Source of the DNA: a virus
Length of the DNA: 27,971 nucleotides
Reading direction: 5' to 3' (one strand)
Virus record (IMG/VR): IMGVR_UViG_3300042868_000716
Location: 1 to 27,971 of that record
Made by a program: the position numbers and the translations under genes
Notes under the pieces: model-generated
Told to the model about the DNA's origin: nothing
Seen by the model: the letters and a program-made list of their open reading frames with translations, nothing else
Database searches by the model: none
Shown here: positions 12,758 through 22,700 of the stretch, piece after piece
Layout: each line of letters opens with the position of its first letter
Position numbering within the stretch: the stretch's first letter is position 1

Positions 12758-13585
12758 ATGTCAGACCCGACTTCGATCTTTAATGGTCAATCGCAGGAAA
12801 CCCCTGCAACACAGAACACCCAACAAGGTGTACCCCCAGCTCAACCAAACGATGACCTATCTACCCTGTTAGGCGCAATTAGGAACGAGCGAGGAGAGCA
12901 AAAGTATCGTACAGTTCACGATGCACTTACAGCACTTCAGCATTCGCAAGAATACATTCCGGAGCTATCACAAAAGTTGAAACAGCAGGAACAAGAATTA
13001 GCAGAAGCGAAAGCAGCAGCGGCCAAAGTGTCTGAACTGGAACAGATTGTTCTCACTCTTGCGCAAGAGAAAAATAAACCCTCACAAGAAACACCCACTC
13101 AAACAGGTTTAGACCCTTCGCAAGTTGAAGAGCTAATCTCCAAGACTCTGACTAAACGTCAACAAGAGGAGAAGGCTAAAGAAAATGTAGCGTCAGTAAC
13201 AACTGCGGTACGTCAGGCGTTTGGTGAAAAAGCTGAAGAAGTGTTCTATGGACGAGCTGCCGAATTAGGCATGTCTCAAGAACAGTTCAACACCTTAGCA
13301 GCCACTACACCGAAAGCAGTGCTCAAGCTGTTAGGTTTGGAAGCTAAAGCCCCTCAAGGTTTTCAGTCCACTACCTCTAGCATCAACACTGCTGGTATGT
13401 CACCTCGACAAGAATCATACATTGGACGTAATAGCAAGCCTATGCTTGTTGGTGCGACATTTGATGATTTGCGTCAAGAAAATATCAATGCTCGTAAGAT
13501 GGTTGATGAACTACACGCTCAAGGAAAAGAGATTAGTAGCATCACTTCTTACAGTGAATACAAGAAACACTTTTTGAATAAGTAA
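12758..13585 (+). CDS. capsid scaffolding protein (275 aa)
   Basis: Internal scaffold that shapes the prohead and leaves before packaging. It lies directly before the major capsid gene, is acidic and Gln/Glu/Ala-rich, and has a disordered N-terminus (SQETPATQNTQQGVPPAQPN). A long coiled coil covers about residues 65-115 (LSQKLKQQEQELAEAKAAAA), with more helices after it, and there is a basic C-terminal segment (SYSEYKKHFLNK) of the kind that binds capsid protein. The start is supported by AAAGGA seven bases upstream, just after the tRNA. Scaffolds diverge quickly, so the call rests on composition and position. Confidence 0.88.
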   Translation: MSDPTSIFNGQSQETPATQNTQQGVPPAQPNDDLSTLLGAIRNERGEQKYRTVHDALTALQHSQEYIPELSQKLKQQEQELAEAKAAAAKVSELEQIVLTLAQEKNKPSQETPTQTGLDPSQVEELISKTLTKRQQEEKAKENVASVTTAVRQAFGEKAEEVFYGRAAELGMSQEQFNTLAATTPKAVLKLLGLEAKAPQGFQSTTSSINTAGMSPRQESYIGRNSKPMLVGATFDDLRQENINARKMVDELHAQGKEISSITSYSEYKKHFLNK

Positions 13586-13594
13586 GGATTTTTA

Positions 13595-14548
13595 ATGTCT
13601 CAGAATCGTGCTAATAGCACTGCATTTATTGAAGCAGAACAGTATTCGGCCTTCATTCTTCGTAACCTCGAAGATGGTATGCTGCCGGGTCAAATGTTCC
13701 GCAATGTCTCGGACTTTGGTTCGGGCAACACTCTCCACATCAAGACTGTCGGTAGCGTTACCATTCAAGATGGAGCTGAAGAAGTTCCGTTCGATTATAC
13801 GCCTATCGAGTCTGGTGAAGTTCTGCTGACCATCACGGACTATGTTGGTGATGCTTGGTACGTTACCGATGAACTGCGTGAAGACGGTGCTCAAGTTGAA
13901 GCCCTCATGTCTGCTCGTGCTTCGGAATCGACTCGTGCCATCCAAGAAACGTTTGAAACTCGTTTCCTGCGTCGTTGCAACACTTCGCAAACTAACGCTA
14001 ATGCTAACGTCATTAACGGATTTGCTCACCGTATTGCTTCTTCGGTTGCTACGGCTGGTAGTGAAAACACCATTACCCTCGACCACTTCATTCGTATGAA
14101 GCTGGCATTCGACAAGGCTAATGTGCCTATGTCGGGACGTGTTGCCATTCTGGACCCAGTGGCTGGTGCTACTCTGGATCGTCTGGTTAGTATCGGTCGT
14201 GATGTAACCCCATTCGGTCAGCAGATTCTGCAGAACGGCTTTGACCGTGAGCACAATTTCCTGATGAACCTGTATGGATGGAACATCATCACCTCTAACC
14301 GTCTGGATCGTGGCTCGTTCAGCGATGGTACTACGACTGTTACCAACGGTGTTGCTAACGTGTTCATGTGCGTTGCAGATGACAACACCAAGCCCATCAT
14401 GGCTGCATGGCGTCGTATGCCCAAGGTTGAAGGCGAACGTAACAAGGACCTGCGTCGTGACGAATTCGTTACCTCTGCACGTTGGGGCTTTGGTACACAG
14501 CGTGTCGACACTCTGGGTATCGTCATCACTGATGCTGTTAAGATTTAA
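13595..14548 (+). CDS. major capsid protein (317 aa)
   Basis: HK97-fold shell protein. The gene follows the scaffold by nine bases, with AAGGA before the ATG. Recognisable parts are the N-terminal arm (NRANSTAFIEAEQYSAFILR), the E-loop region (GSGNTLHIKTVGSVTIQDGA), a long spine helix (ALMSARASESTRAIQETFET), and a P-domain with VPMSGRVAILDPVAGATLD. Codon choice is visibly biased (CGT, GGT, CTG, AAC, TTC, ATC), more than in its neighbours, as expected for the most abundant product. The opposite strand is open for more than 400 codons here, a by-product of that bias. Confidence 0.92.
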   Translation: MSQNRANSTAFIEAEQYSAFILRNLEDGMLPGQMFRNVSDFGSGNTLHIKTVGSVTIQDGAEEVPFDYTPIESGEVLLTITDYVGDAWYVTDELREDGAQVEALMSARASESTRAIQETFETRFLRRCNTSQTNANANVINGFAHRIASSVATAGSENTITLDHFIRMKLAFDKANVPMSGRVAILDPVAGATLDRLVSIGRDVTPFGQQILQNGFDREHNFLMNLYGWNIITSNRLDRGSFSDGTTTVTNGVANVFMCVADDNTKPIMAAWRRMPKVEGERNKDLRRDEFVTSARWGFGTQRVDTLGIVITDAVKI

Positions 14549-14560
14549 GGAAAATAAATA

Positions 14561-15046
14561 ATGCCATTTGAAGCAAACAACGGACTCGGTGGAGTCTCTA
14601 ATTACTACGGCCCCCGCGATACTGGGGGTAGCGTAGGTTCCGAGGAAACCGATCAGTCGATTCGTCAGTATTCCATCGCGTTTACTGGTGCATCGCTGAA
14701 TAGCTCGTTTCTCCCTCCTGTAGTGCTGCCACGAGGAGCTAAGCAGCTTCGTGCTACGCTGCGTGTGGATGAAGCTTTCGCTCTCACTGGAACGAACCCT
14801 ACCGTCATCTTTGGTGGTACGGCTCCAGCAACTAACGGTATTGTTCTCACTCAAGCTGAGCTGCAAGCTATTGGTACTAAGACCCCTGCATCGACAGGTA
14901 CTGGTACTTGGGCTGTAGCATCGGCCACTGGCACTACTGCTGCTGAACGTATTACTCGTGCCCTTGGTGGTACCACTCCTGCTGTGTCGCCCACAGTTGG
15001 TAAGGCAACGCTGACTATCGAGTTCATCAATAAGACTAAGGTCTAA
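14561..15046 (+). CDS. probable head decoration / minor capsid protein (161 aa)
   Basis: It lies 12 bases after the capsid gene behind AAGGA, and shares its codon bias, so it is likely made in quantity. The product starts MPFEANNGLGGVSNYYGPRD and is rich in Gly, Thr and Ala with beta-type alternation (LRATLRVDEAFALTGTNPTV) and no membrane segment. Proteins beginning MPF/YxAxNGxGGVxNYYGPR follow the capsid gene in other podoviruses, as I recall; a decoration role is inferred from that and from its position. A strong terminator follows. Confidence 0.65.
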   Translation: MPFEANNGLGGVSNYYGPRDTGGSVGSEETDQSIRQYSIAFTGASLNSSFLPPVVLPRGAKQLRATLRVDEAFALTGTNPTVIFGGTAPATNGIVLTQAELQAIGTKTPASTGTGTWAVASATGTTAAERITRALGGTTPAVSPTVGKATLTIEFINKTKV

Positions 15047-15052
15047 ACATCT

Positions 15053-15075
15053 AAGGGGCCTCGTGCCCCTTTTTT
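15053..15075 (+). terminator. rho-independent terminator, rightward
   Basis: AAGGGGC, loop CTCGT, GCCCCTT followed by a T-run (TTTTTT at 15070-15075). It is seven bases after the stop of the decoration-like gene and 18 bases before the next start, so it probably trims transcription of the tail and core genes relative to capsid genes rather than ending it fully. Confidence 0.92.
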
Positions 15076-15092
15076 GTTTCTAAAGGAATAAT

Positions 15093-15770
15093 ATGGCTAT
15101 TGAGCATAGAGTTATCCCTGATTCTGAACTACATGAACCAAAAGGTGTTGTTGCTGCTGCCAGTAATACAACTTATTTTGCTAATGGTTCTGGTACAGGT
15201 GCTTGGAAAAAGGTAGGAGCTGAAACACTTAAAGGCATTGCCGGTGATTCAGGGCTCTCCGATAGAAAGCTGCTAACCGATGGGGCTAATGGATTCAAAC
15301 TCGTCCTAGATAAAGCTCACGGTGTTATGGCGATTACTGAGAACGGTAATGCCAAGGTTATGACGGCTGCTGCTGATCCTACGTTAGCTAATACAGCGGA
15401 CTATGTGTTGTTCTCGGGAACTGGAGCCCCATGGGCCAGCGAAAGCCTGTTTAACACAACTTTCAATACAGATCGCCTAATTGCCTCTGTACCGGGTGTA
15501 TATAACTTTCGTGCATGGATTAACCTTTCTGCGTATCCAACCAATACAGCTTTGGTAGGTTTTAGGTTCAAGATTAGTAATTCTACATTCTCTCCTCGTA
15601 CAAGCATTCTTAAATCCAACTCAGCAGGAGATCACGGTAATTTTTCAGCATTTGGTTTGGTTACTCTCGGATTAGGAGATTACGTTCAACTCTATGTTGC
15701 CTCTAGTGCGGCAGGTAATCTGGTTGTTCGTAATGCCAATTGCACTCTTGAACTCGTAAGGGCTACATAA
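15093..15770 (+). CDS. head-fibre-like structural protein (225 aa)
   Basis: Virion surface protein. The N-terminus (MAIEHRVIPDSELHEPKGVV then AAASNTTYFANGSGTGAWKK) is a common phage capsid-attachment module. The C-terminal 110 residues (GVYNFRAWINLSAYPTNTAL, LGLGDYVQLYVASSAAGNLV) form a C1q/TNF-like jelly roll used for surface binding. Between them is a short linker. AAAGGA stands six bases before the ATG, right after the terminator. It may bind sugars or mucus on or near the host; that role is inference. The stop overlaps the tail tubular A start (TAATG). Confidence 0.75.
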   Translation: MAIEHRVIPDSELHEPKGVVAAASNTTYFANGSGTGAWKKVGAETLKGIAGDSGLSDRKLLTDGANGFKLVLDKAHGVMAITENGNAKVMTAAADPTLANTADYVLFSGTGAPWASESLFNTTFNTDRLIASVPGVYNFRAWINLSAYPTNTALVGFRFKISNSTFSPRTSILKSNSAGDHGNFSAFGLVTLGLGDYVQLYVASSAAGNLVVRNANCTLELVRAT

Positions 15771-16525
15771 TGAAAATGTCTCTTCTGGAGATGGTTCAAG
15801 ATATTCTTAATGATCTTGATTCTGACGAAGTAAATAACATTGACGACACTATTGAATCTCAGCAAATTGCTCAGATTATTAAGACATGTTATTTTGAGAT
15901 GATGGCTAACAGAAACTGGCCTCACCTTCGTAAGCTGATTCAGCTTGAACCTTCTGAACAAGTTGATAAGCCTAATTACCTCAGAATCCCGTCTCTCATG
16001 AAGCAGATGGAGCTGTTCCGTTATGATGTACGGAAACAGCATGAGGATAATGTAGAGCTTAAGGAAATCATGTTTGTCTATCCAGATGAGTTTCTTCGTA
16101 GAACCTCTAGTCGGAATAGCTCAAACGCAAACATCACTACGGTTACAGACTTTAGTGGGAGCAAGCTTCTGATTCAGAATGATAAAGCTCCAGACTATTG
16201 GACTACGTTTGATGACACGTATCTCGTTACGGATTCGTATAATATCGAAGTCGACGATACATTAAAGAATAGTAAAACACAATGCCTTGCTTATATGCAC
16301 CCACTGTGGGTACGTACAAACGAAGCTGTTCCTAATCTCCCTTCTGAAGCATTCCCTGCCCTATTAGAAGAAGCTAAGAGCACAGCCTTCGTAACACTTA
16401 AGCAAATGGTTAATCAAAAAGCAGAACAGAAAGCAGCTCGTCAACAACGATGGCTCTCTCGTAAAGCTTGGAACCTTGAAGGAGGTGTTCGTTATGAAGA
16501 TTATGGTAGAAAAGGTCGTCGATGA
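15770..16525 (+). CDS. tail tubular protein A, gp11-like adaptor (251 aa)
   Basis: Adaptor ring between portal and nozzle in short-tailed phages. The product has the helical N-terminus typical of T7 gp11 relatives (MSLLEMVQDILNDLDSDEVN, IAQIIKTCYFEMMANRNWPH), a central beta insertion (TTVTDFSGSKLLIQN, APDYWTTFDDTYL) and a C-terminal helix (LLEEAKSTAFVTLKQMVNQK). Its length is close to gp11-type proteins, and the next large gene is the matching nozzle. AAGGG is seven bases before the ATG. The stop overlaps the next gene (ATGA at 16522-16525). Confidence 0.88.
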   Translation: MKMSLLEMVQDILNDLDSDEVNNIDDTIESQQIAQIIKTCYFEMMANRNWPHLRKLIQLEPSEQVDKPNYLRIPSLMKQMELFRYDVRKQHEDNVELKEIMFVYPDEFLRRTSSRNSSNANITTVTDFSGSKLLIQNDKAPDYWTTFDDTYLVTDSYNIEVDDTLKNSKTQCLAYMHPLWVRTNEAVPNLPSEAFPALLEEAKSTAFVTLKQMVNQKAEQKAARQQRWLSRKAWNLEGGVRYEDYGRKGRR

Positions 16526-16725
16526 TCGTTGAGTATAAAGACTACCAGATTAAACCAAACCCTCTTAGTCCTAAGAGCTACTTAATAGTAACATCAGGAA
16601 GGGGAGGGAAAATTCCTGATGTTATGACTGGGATGTTCACATCAATAGGAATTGCTAAACAAGTTATTGATTCTTATATTGAAAAGAAAGAGCAGACCAA
16701 TGGTAAAAAAGGCAGCCAAGGCTGA
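16522..16725 (+). CDS. small conserved phage protein (67 aa)
   Basis: Coupled to tail tubular A by an ATGA overlap and overlapping the start of tail tubular B by 26 bases. The product begins MIVEYKDYQIKPNPLSPKSY and contains GRGGKIPDVMTGMFTSIGIA and a helical end (KQVIDSYIEKKE), a compact alpha/beta mini-domain. Similar short proteins with GRGGKIPDxxxGxFTSxGxAK lie beside the nozzle gene in other podoviruses, as I recall. Function unknown. The nested arrangement suggests it is made in proportion to the tail proteins. Confidence 0.78.
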   Translation: MIVEYKDYQIKPNPLSPKSYLIVTSGRGGKIPDVMTGMFTSIGIAKQVIDSYIEKKEQTNGKKGSQG

Positions 16726-18997
16726 GATAAATGCTTTTGTAAGGGGATTGATTACAGAGGCAAATCCTCTTAACTTCCCCGAGAACGCATCTGTAGACGA
16801 AGTTAATTTTGAGCTTGATCGTGATGGTTCCCGCTCTAGACGTTTAGGTATGGATTACGAAAGTGGATATATGCTTCGTAGTCCTACCCTCTCGGCTCCG
16901 GTTACAAGAGACACACCCATACAGACATTTGAATGGGAGAATGCTGGGTCTATTCCCGGTAAAACCCTTTTAGTAGTTCAGATTCTAAACAGTCTAGACT
17001 TTTTTGATTTAAGTCTCTCTCCTGTGTCGGCTTCTGGATTTCTTGGAAACATTGTATTAACCTCCACGCCGTCTAGCGATAACAGATATTCTCTGGCTTC
17101 TGTAGATGGACGCTTGGTTGTTGTAGATGGTTCTGGAGATATTTCGATTGTATCTTTTGATGGCACAAGCTTCACTCAAGAAACAAAGCGTATTCGAGTA
17201 CGTGATACGTGGGGAATTTCTTATGAACCTACTGACAACGATCCTACGTTTACACCAACTGTAAATTCAGATTTTCATAAGTACAATTTATACAATCAGT
17301 CTTGGGGACTTCCTAGACGTAATTACGGCAATGCTGGTGCGTACGTAGACCCAATGACTTTGTATCGTACTGAGTACAGTAAGTATCCTTCCGATAGCGA
17401 AGTGGTGTACACAGGATTACAGCTACAGCCAGTAAGTCCTCCCAGTGTACCTACAGAACGCCTATTCATCAATCTGTACAAAGAACAGTTCGGTATTACG
17501 GTTAAAGCTTCACGAGGCTACTTCCTTATCGACCTGCTTCGTAGAGGGGCTTCTAGAGCCTCTGAGGTGGCTACAAACGCCACTAAGCATCCTGAGATGG
17601 AGATGCAATCCTTAACTTGCCCGCAAGACTATACACCTAATGGTGCTAATGTAGTTTGTGAATTTGCAGGACGAGTGTTTTATGCTGGATTCTCTGGCAC
17701 TGTTGTAGATGGTGATGGGCGTAGTCCTGATCTTTCTAACTATATTGCATTCTCGATGTTGGTTAAGAATAAGAATGACATTGTAAAATGTTATCAAGAG
17801 GGCGATCCTACTTCCCGAGAAGGGAGCGATCTAGTAGATACAGACGGTGGACTAATCCGTATCTCTGGTGCTGATGGTATTCTGCAAATGATTAACATCG
17901 GAACCAACCTCGTTGTGTTCGCTCGTAACGGTGTATGGGTTGTAAGTGGGGGTTCAGACTATGGATTCTCAGCTACCAACTATAAAGTTTCTCGTATTAC
18001 GAAGTTTGGACTGTTAAGTGCTAATTCGGTTGTACAGGAAACTGGAAGAGCTTTCTATTGGTCTACGGATGGTATCTACGCAATTGTCCCTACGCAAGTG
18101 GGAGACTTAACTGTAGAGAATATCACTGAGACAACGATTCAAACATTGTACGAATCAATCAGTACAGCTGATAAGTCTCGGGTCAAAGGTACATATGATT
18201 TGACAGGTAAGAAGATTCGCTGGATTTATACTCAAGATGTTCCTGAAAAGAGTACCTATGTAACCACAGAGCTTATCTTCGATACGGTACTAAAGGCATT
18301 CTACAAACATGAGATTGTTAAATTCAGTTATCAGTTTGGTCCTGAAATAGCTGGCATCTTTAAGTCTCCTCCATTCAGTTTCTCCAGTACTTTATCTAAT
18401 GTAACAGCAGGTGGTGTAGACGTTATTGCTAACGGTAATCCAGTAGTTTATGGTGTGTCCGATTCCATTACAGGAGTTAAGTCAACACGCTATCTATCTA
18501 TTGAGATTAGTGGGGGTATTGCTACATATACTTTTGCTAATTACAGCAACGGTTTGTTCCGTGATTGGCAAGGTGTTAATGGCGTAGGTATTGATGCTAA
18601 AGCATATTTACTAACAGGAGCTATCACAGCTGGTGATTCGTCTATTGCCAAGCAGGCCCCTTATCTGGTTATGCACTTCGAACGAACTGAAGATGGATTG
18701 TCTGGAGTATACGAGCCAACCAACCCATCTAGCTGTTTAGTACGTAGTCAATGGGATTTTACTAACACAATCAATTCTAACAAATGGGGGCCTTTGTTCC
18801 AAGCTTATCGTTATTCTCGTGCATTTATTCCTGAATCAACAGCCACAGACTTTGATAATGGATATGAAATTGTAACGAGTAAGAATAAGCTACGAGGACG
18901 AGGCCGCGCCCTATCTCTGTACATGGAGACAGAGAGCGGTAAGGATTGTAGAATTATGGGCTGGTCCCTTACACTAAATGGAAATTCAGTCACCTAG
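16700..18997 (+). CDS. tail tubular protein B, gp12-like nozzle (765 aa)
   Basis: Hexameric nozzle at the end of the short tail. I place the start at 16700 (MVKKAAKAEINAFVRGLITE) because the following NPLNFPENASVDEVNFELDR is the standard N-terminus of this family; the open frame upstream to 16652 lies within the preceding gene and has no purpose. The body is beta-rich and repetitive, with SGADGILQMINIGTNLVVFA, NGVWVVSGGSDYGFSATNYK and AFYWSTDGIYAI, as in the propeller of T7 gp12. Length is in the family range. It overlaps the next gene by 20 bases. Confidence 0.88.
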   Translation: MVKKAAKAEINAFVRGLITEANPLNFPENASVDEVNFELDRDGSRSRRLGMDYESGYMLRSPTLSAPVTRDTPIQTFEWENAGSIPGKTLLVVQILNSLDFFDLSLSPVSASGFLGNIVLTSTPSSDNRYSLASVDGRLVVVDGSGDISIVSFDGTSFTQETKRIRVRDTWGISYEPTDNDPTFTPTVNSDFHKYNLYNQSWGLPRRNYGNAGAYVDPMTLYRTEYSKYPSDSEVVYTGLQLQPVSPPSVPTERLFINLYKEQFGITVKASRGYFLIDLLRRGASRASEVATNATKHPEMEMQSLTCPQDYTPNGANVVCEFAGRVFYAGFSGTVVDGDGRSPDLSNYIAFSMLVKNKNDIVKCYQEGDPTSREGSDLVDTDGGLIRISGADGILQMINIGTNLVVFARNGVWVVSGGSDYGFSATNYKVSRITKFGLLSANSVVQETGRAFYWSTDGIYAIVPTQVGDLTVENITETTIQTLYESISTADKSRVKGTYDLTGKKIRWIYTQDVPEKSTYVTTELIFDTVLKAFYKHEIVKFSYQFGPEIAGIFKSPPFSFSSTLSNVTAGGVDVIANGNPVVYGVSDSITGVKSTRYLSIEISGGIATYTFANYSNGLFRDWQGVNGVGIDAKAYLLTGAITAGDSSIAKQAPYLVMHFERTEDGLSGVYEPTNPSSCLVRSQWDFTNTINSNKWGPLFQAYRYSRAFIPESTATDFDNGYEIVTSKNKLRGRGRALSLYMETESGKDCRIMGWSLTLNGNSVT

Positions 18998-19286
18998 AAT
19001 TACTTATTACGAGAATTCAGATTTTAAGTTTGAATATGAACGTGCAGGTAATGAGGTTTGCATCCATTGTGAGATTTACAATTGGAAGCTTTCCGTATTA
19101 AGATTTGGGTACTCAGTAATTAATTCGCTATTGGAAGAATGTAAAAAGAACGGTGTGGAGATTGTATATACGATCTCCCCCAATCCTAAATTCGCAAAGC
19201 TCTATGGCGGTAAGTCTGTCAAGGCTTTCACCTTAAACAACACAGAATATGAGATTGTAATATGGGACTTGAGACAGCAACCCTAG
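18978..19286 (+). CDS. small protein in the gp13 position, GNAT-like C-terminus (102 aa)
   Basis: It lies between the nozzle and the first core protein, where T7 has gene 13. The product begins MEIQSPRITYYENSDFKFEY; the C-terminal half (KKNGVEIVYTISPNPKFAKL then YGGKSVKAFTLNNTEYEIVI) has the pattern 'strand - NPxxxKLYG - strand' seen at the end of acetyltransferase-like folds and in T7 gp13 (NTSHIRFLKTIGAVF). There is no evident acetyl-CoA loop, so it is probably not an enzyme. It overlaps its neighbours on both sides (20 and 25 bases). Assignment by position and weak similarity. Confidence 0.68.
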   Translation: MEIQSPRITYYENSDFKFEYERAGNEVCIHCEIYNWKLSVLRFGYSVINSLLEECKKNGVEIVYTISPNPKFAKLYGGKSVKAFTLNNTEYEIVIWDLRQQP

Positions 19287-19750
19287 CCCTGATTGCTACT
19301 GGTGCTTCGGTAGCAGGCACAGTAGCTGGTGTTATGAATAATAACAAAGCTAGGCAAGAACAGAAGAAAGTACAAGCTGAACAGAATGCTTCCAATAGAG
19401 CACAACAGCTTGAAGAACAACGTAGACAAATTCGAGAAGAGCGTGTTAAACGAGCGCGTGTTATGCAAGCATCTGAAAACACAGGAGTAGCAGAGAGTTC
19501 AGGAGAGACAGGCGCTATAGCAAGCATGTCTACACAACTATCTACGAATATGGCATTTAATGCCGGAGCCGCACAACGAGCTAGTAATATCGGACAGTTT
19601 CAACAGAATGCTGCTGATGCTGCTGGTAGGGCTCAGATGGCAACCTCCCTTGGACAGTTTGCCCCTACCGCTTTGAATCTCGGTAATAGTATTTTTAACA
19701 CCGTTGATTCAGACCCTCTGGGTACATTTATCAAACAAAAAGGATTGTAA
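19262..19750 (+). CDS. internal virion protein, gp14-like (162 aa)
   Basis: Probable ejection protein that forms the outer-membrane part of the DNA channel. It has a small-residue hydrophobic segment at the N-terminus (about 5-25, TATLALIATGASVAGTVAGV), then a charged coiled coil (QEQKKVQAEQNASNRAQQLE, EQRRQIREERVKRARVMQAS) and a low-complexity Ala/Gln/Asn-rich tail (GAAQRASNIGQFQQNAADAA). Size and layout match T7 gp14. The stop overlaps the start of the giant core protein (TAATG at 19748-19752). Confidence 0.82.
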   Translation: MGLETATLALIATGASVAGTVAGVMNNNKARQEQKKVQAEQNASNRAQQLEEQRRQIREERVKRARVMQASENTGVAESSGETGAIASMSTQLSTNMAFNAGAAQRASNIGQFQQNAADAAGRAQMATSLGQFAPTALNLGNSIFNTVDSDPLGTFIKQKGL

Positions 19751-22700
19751 TGAATGAGATTGACAGCCTTCTAGGCGTTGAGTCTACTCCTGTAGAGCTG
19801 AAGGATATTGTAGGAACCAACCTCCCTTCTATCTCTCTTCCACAAGCAGCTATCCGTAACCGAGCATCTACAGTAGCTCTGTTGTCTGAAGACCCTGCTA
19901 AGGCTGTCGATAATTATCAAGTTATGATGGCTGAAGGAGAGAGCGGTTCCGATACCATCGTAAAGAGTCAGCAAGAGCGTATCCTCTCCCAAGCAGAGCA
20001 AGACGATACGAAGAACTTTATGACTGTATTATCTGACCCCTCCATCCCTATGGAACGTAAGCAAGCAGTTATCAAGAACATGTATAACAATCCTGTACGT
20101 AAGGATGTTACTACTAAGCTGATGACAGACTCCTTAGCTAAGGAGAGTGCTGGTGAAACCATCGAAGCAGAAGATGCTCGTATTGGTGCCACCTCTAGAG
20201 CTATTAACGAAATCTATCGTGCTCGTGAAGAGATTCAAGGATTGGTTAATGCTCACGGTGCTTCTCTGGGTCAAGGAGGTACTGCTCGTGCCGTAGGTGA
20301 AATTGCCAGCTCTTGGGTTGCTCCTCTGAGCCAGAACATTCTGATGGCTACGCTCACTCAGAACAAGCCCGGAGCAACTCTCTGGGATGCTGTGAAGGCA
20401 TTGGCTCTTCCCGGAAGTGCTAAGGAGAAGATGTTCAATGAGCTGAAGAATCTTCCTCCCGCTGAACGGGTTAAGGCTTCTAAAGAATTCTTAGATTTGA
20501 TTTCTAAGAACAGTCAAACCCTGTTTGCAAACAATAACCAATTTGCTCAATACGAATTGGCTCGTGATGCGTTTAACGAAGGAAGTTATACCAGCTTTGA
20601 CAAATGGCTTGATAACATCACTGGTGTTCTTGACATTGTAGGTTTAGGTGCTGTCGGACGTGTACCTAGAGGAGTTGCAAAGCTCGAAGCAGAGGCTAAT
20701 GCTGCCAGTAAGGGGGTAGGTGCTCCTCAATCTGTACAGCCTGCTGTAGAGGCTTCTAGGGGCCTTCCTGCCGGTATTACGACTGGAGATTTGGCTAAGG
20801 TTGAAGCTAAGCCCACACGAGGGGTGTTTGATGGTAGAATTGCTTCGTTGGAAGAGCAGAAAGCTAAGTTGCTTGGTGAAGGGGGTAACATGCTCGATAA
20901 CGGGCAAGTTGCTTCTCTGACACAAGAGCGTAAGCAAATTGCTTCCACGTTGCCAGATGTTAAGGCTTTGGCTAAGGACATTCAGGCAGAGCAAGGGGTT
21001 ACGAGTAAGGAAGCTAAGAAGCGTGCTGAAAGCATCTTTGCTGAACGTAGCACTGAAGTTCAATCTACTCTGGCTCGTATTGATTCTCAGCTTGAAACCA
21101 ATCGTAATGCTTCTACTGTTACGCAGAAGATTGCTGACATTGAGAAAGAGATTGCTCTTCTTCAGAAGCGTAACACAGAAGTGTTCATTCCGAAGAATCC
21201 TCTGGCTGATGCCATTTCTCGTATTGAGCTGAATGCTCCAGTGCGTATGGCTAACCCAGCTTCTCCTATTGAAGTTATTAAGCTGGCTAATCCACAGCAA
21301 GCACGTAATATGCACGAGCTGTTGGTTAAGAGTGCAGACGATTCGGTAGCCGAAGGTATTGCTGGTACATCCCGTATGCAGGCTATTGTCAACAATGTGT
21401 TCCCACAAGTTACTACGCCTAGTGGACGTGTAGCTGCACAGCCTGTTGATATTGAGCGTAATCTCCGTAGAGAAATGCAAGTGCCTGATTCCATCTACAA
21501 AGCAATTTGGGATGATGGTGGTATTATGTATACGCCTCAAGAGAAAGCTGTTGCTAAGGCTAATCTGGTAAGAGACTTCCAGAAGGCTGAGGGATTGGTT
21601 ATGCGTCAGAACATGGGTGGATTCCATGATGATGGGTTGCGCTTTAACATCTCCGCTGTATATGGAACTCCTGAAGGGGATTTCAAGAATGCACGTCAGG
21701 CTTTTGAACAAGCTAAGTATGCCCTCCGTCAACAGGGTGTTCTTGATGACGAGATTGAAATTCTGAGCAAGGAAGGTTTAGACTACGTTCCAGTTAAGCT
21801 GGCAGATGTAGGTGAGTCGGAAGGTAGTTATCTGGTTCGTGTAAATACGAAACATGAGATTGATCCTACTGATGTTGTTAGCTTTGAACAATCTAAAGTT
21901 AAGCTAAACTTTTTGGACCGTCTCCCCGGAACCCAATGGGGACAACACGGTAACGCCTCCCGCTATCTGTTCGATGCTTCTTCCATGCTTGATCCGAAGT
22001 ACACAGGAGCTGCTAGTGTAGCAACTGATCGTGCTGCTGGATTTGAGAAGCTTATGTTGGATGTGGCTACTCGCTATTCTGACATTTACACGAAACTGTC
22101 GAAGGACGCTAAGGTTCGTGTAGACAGCTACTTGCTTGAAGCTAACTACAATCAACTGGCATTTGATGCAGGTGATTTGCGTAAGCGTGGTATGCAGGCT
22201 GATGAAATTCAAGCCGTAAAGGAATGGAGACATTTCTGGGACGGACATTTCTATTTGGAAAATCTGGATATGGTCCGTACCTTGAACAGTCAAGGCTATT
22301 CCATGTTCAAGAATGCTAACGCTGAACTGTTTGCAAAGCCTGTTAGTAAGAACAGCTCTATCGGTAAGGTGTATGATCCTGCTACGGATACGATTGTAAC
22401 GCTCTCACAAAAGGAGCTGGATGATCTATATAACACTAACGGTACATACGCTCGTCTCCGTCGTCCTACAGATTTTGGAGGGACTGTTGTTGAACACATG
22501 ATTGTTCGTAACACACCTACTGAATATCTCCGTAAGATTCGAGATAATGATCGTGTTCTTAATTACCGAGAAGGATATTTCCAACTTCAATATAATGCTC
22601 CTAGATTCGTAGATGAGATTAGTGTTGGAGCCAATGGTGAGAAGATTCGTAAGGCTGTTGCTGTTGCAGGAGATACACCTGAAGCTAAACGTTTTGCAGA

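Noticed and set aside
13592-14866. 424-codon open frame on the minus strand opposite the capsid and decoration genes
   Set aside because: No ribosome site. The translation is Ser/Thr/Arg/His-rich and low quality, and it arises because the strongly biased capsid codons give few stops in the complementary frame.
16652-16699. Earlier start for the nozzle protein
   Set aside because: The extension lies in the preceding gene, has no ribosome site, and the family N-terminus begins at 16700.
20644-21732. 362-codon minus-strand open frame inside the giant core protein gene
   Set aside because: Shadow of the real frame; atypical composition, no ribosome site, lies wholly antisense to a convincing gene.
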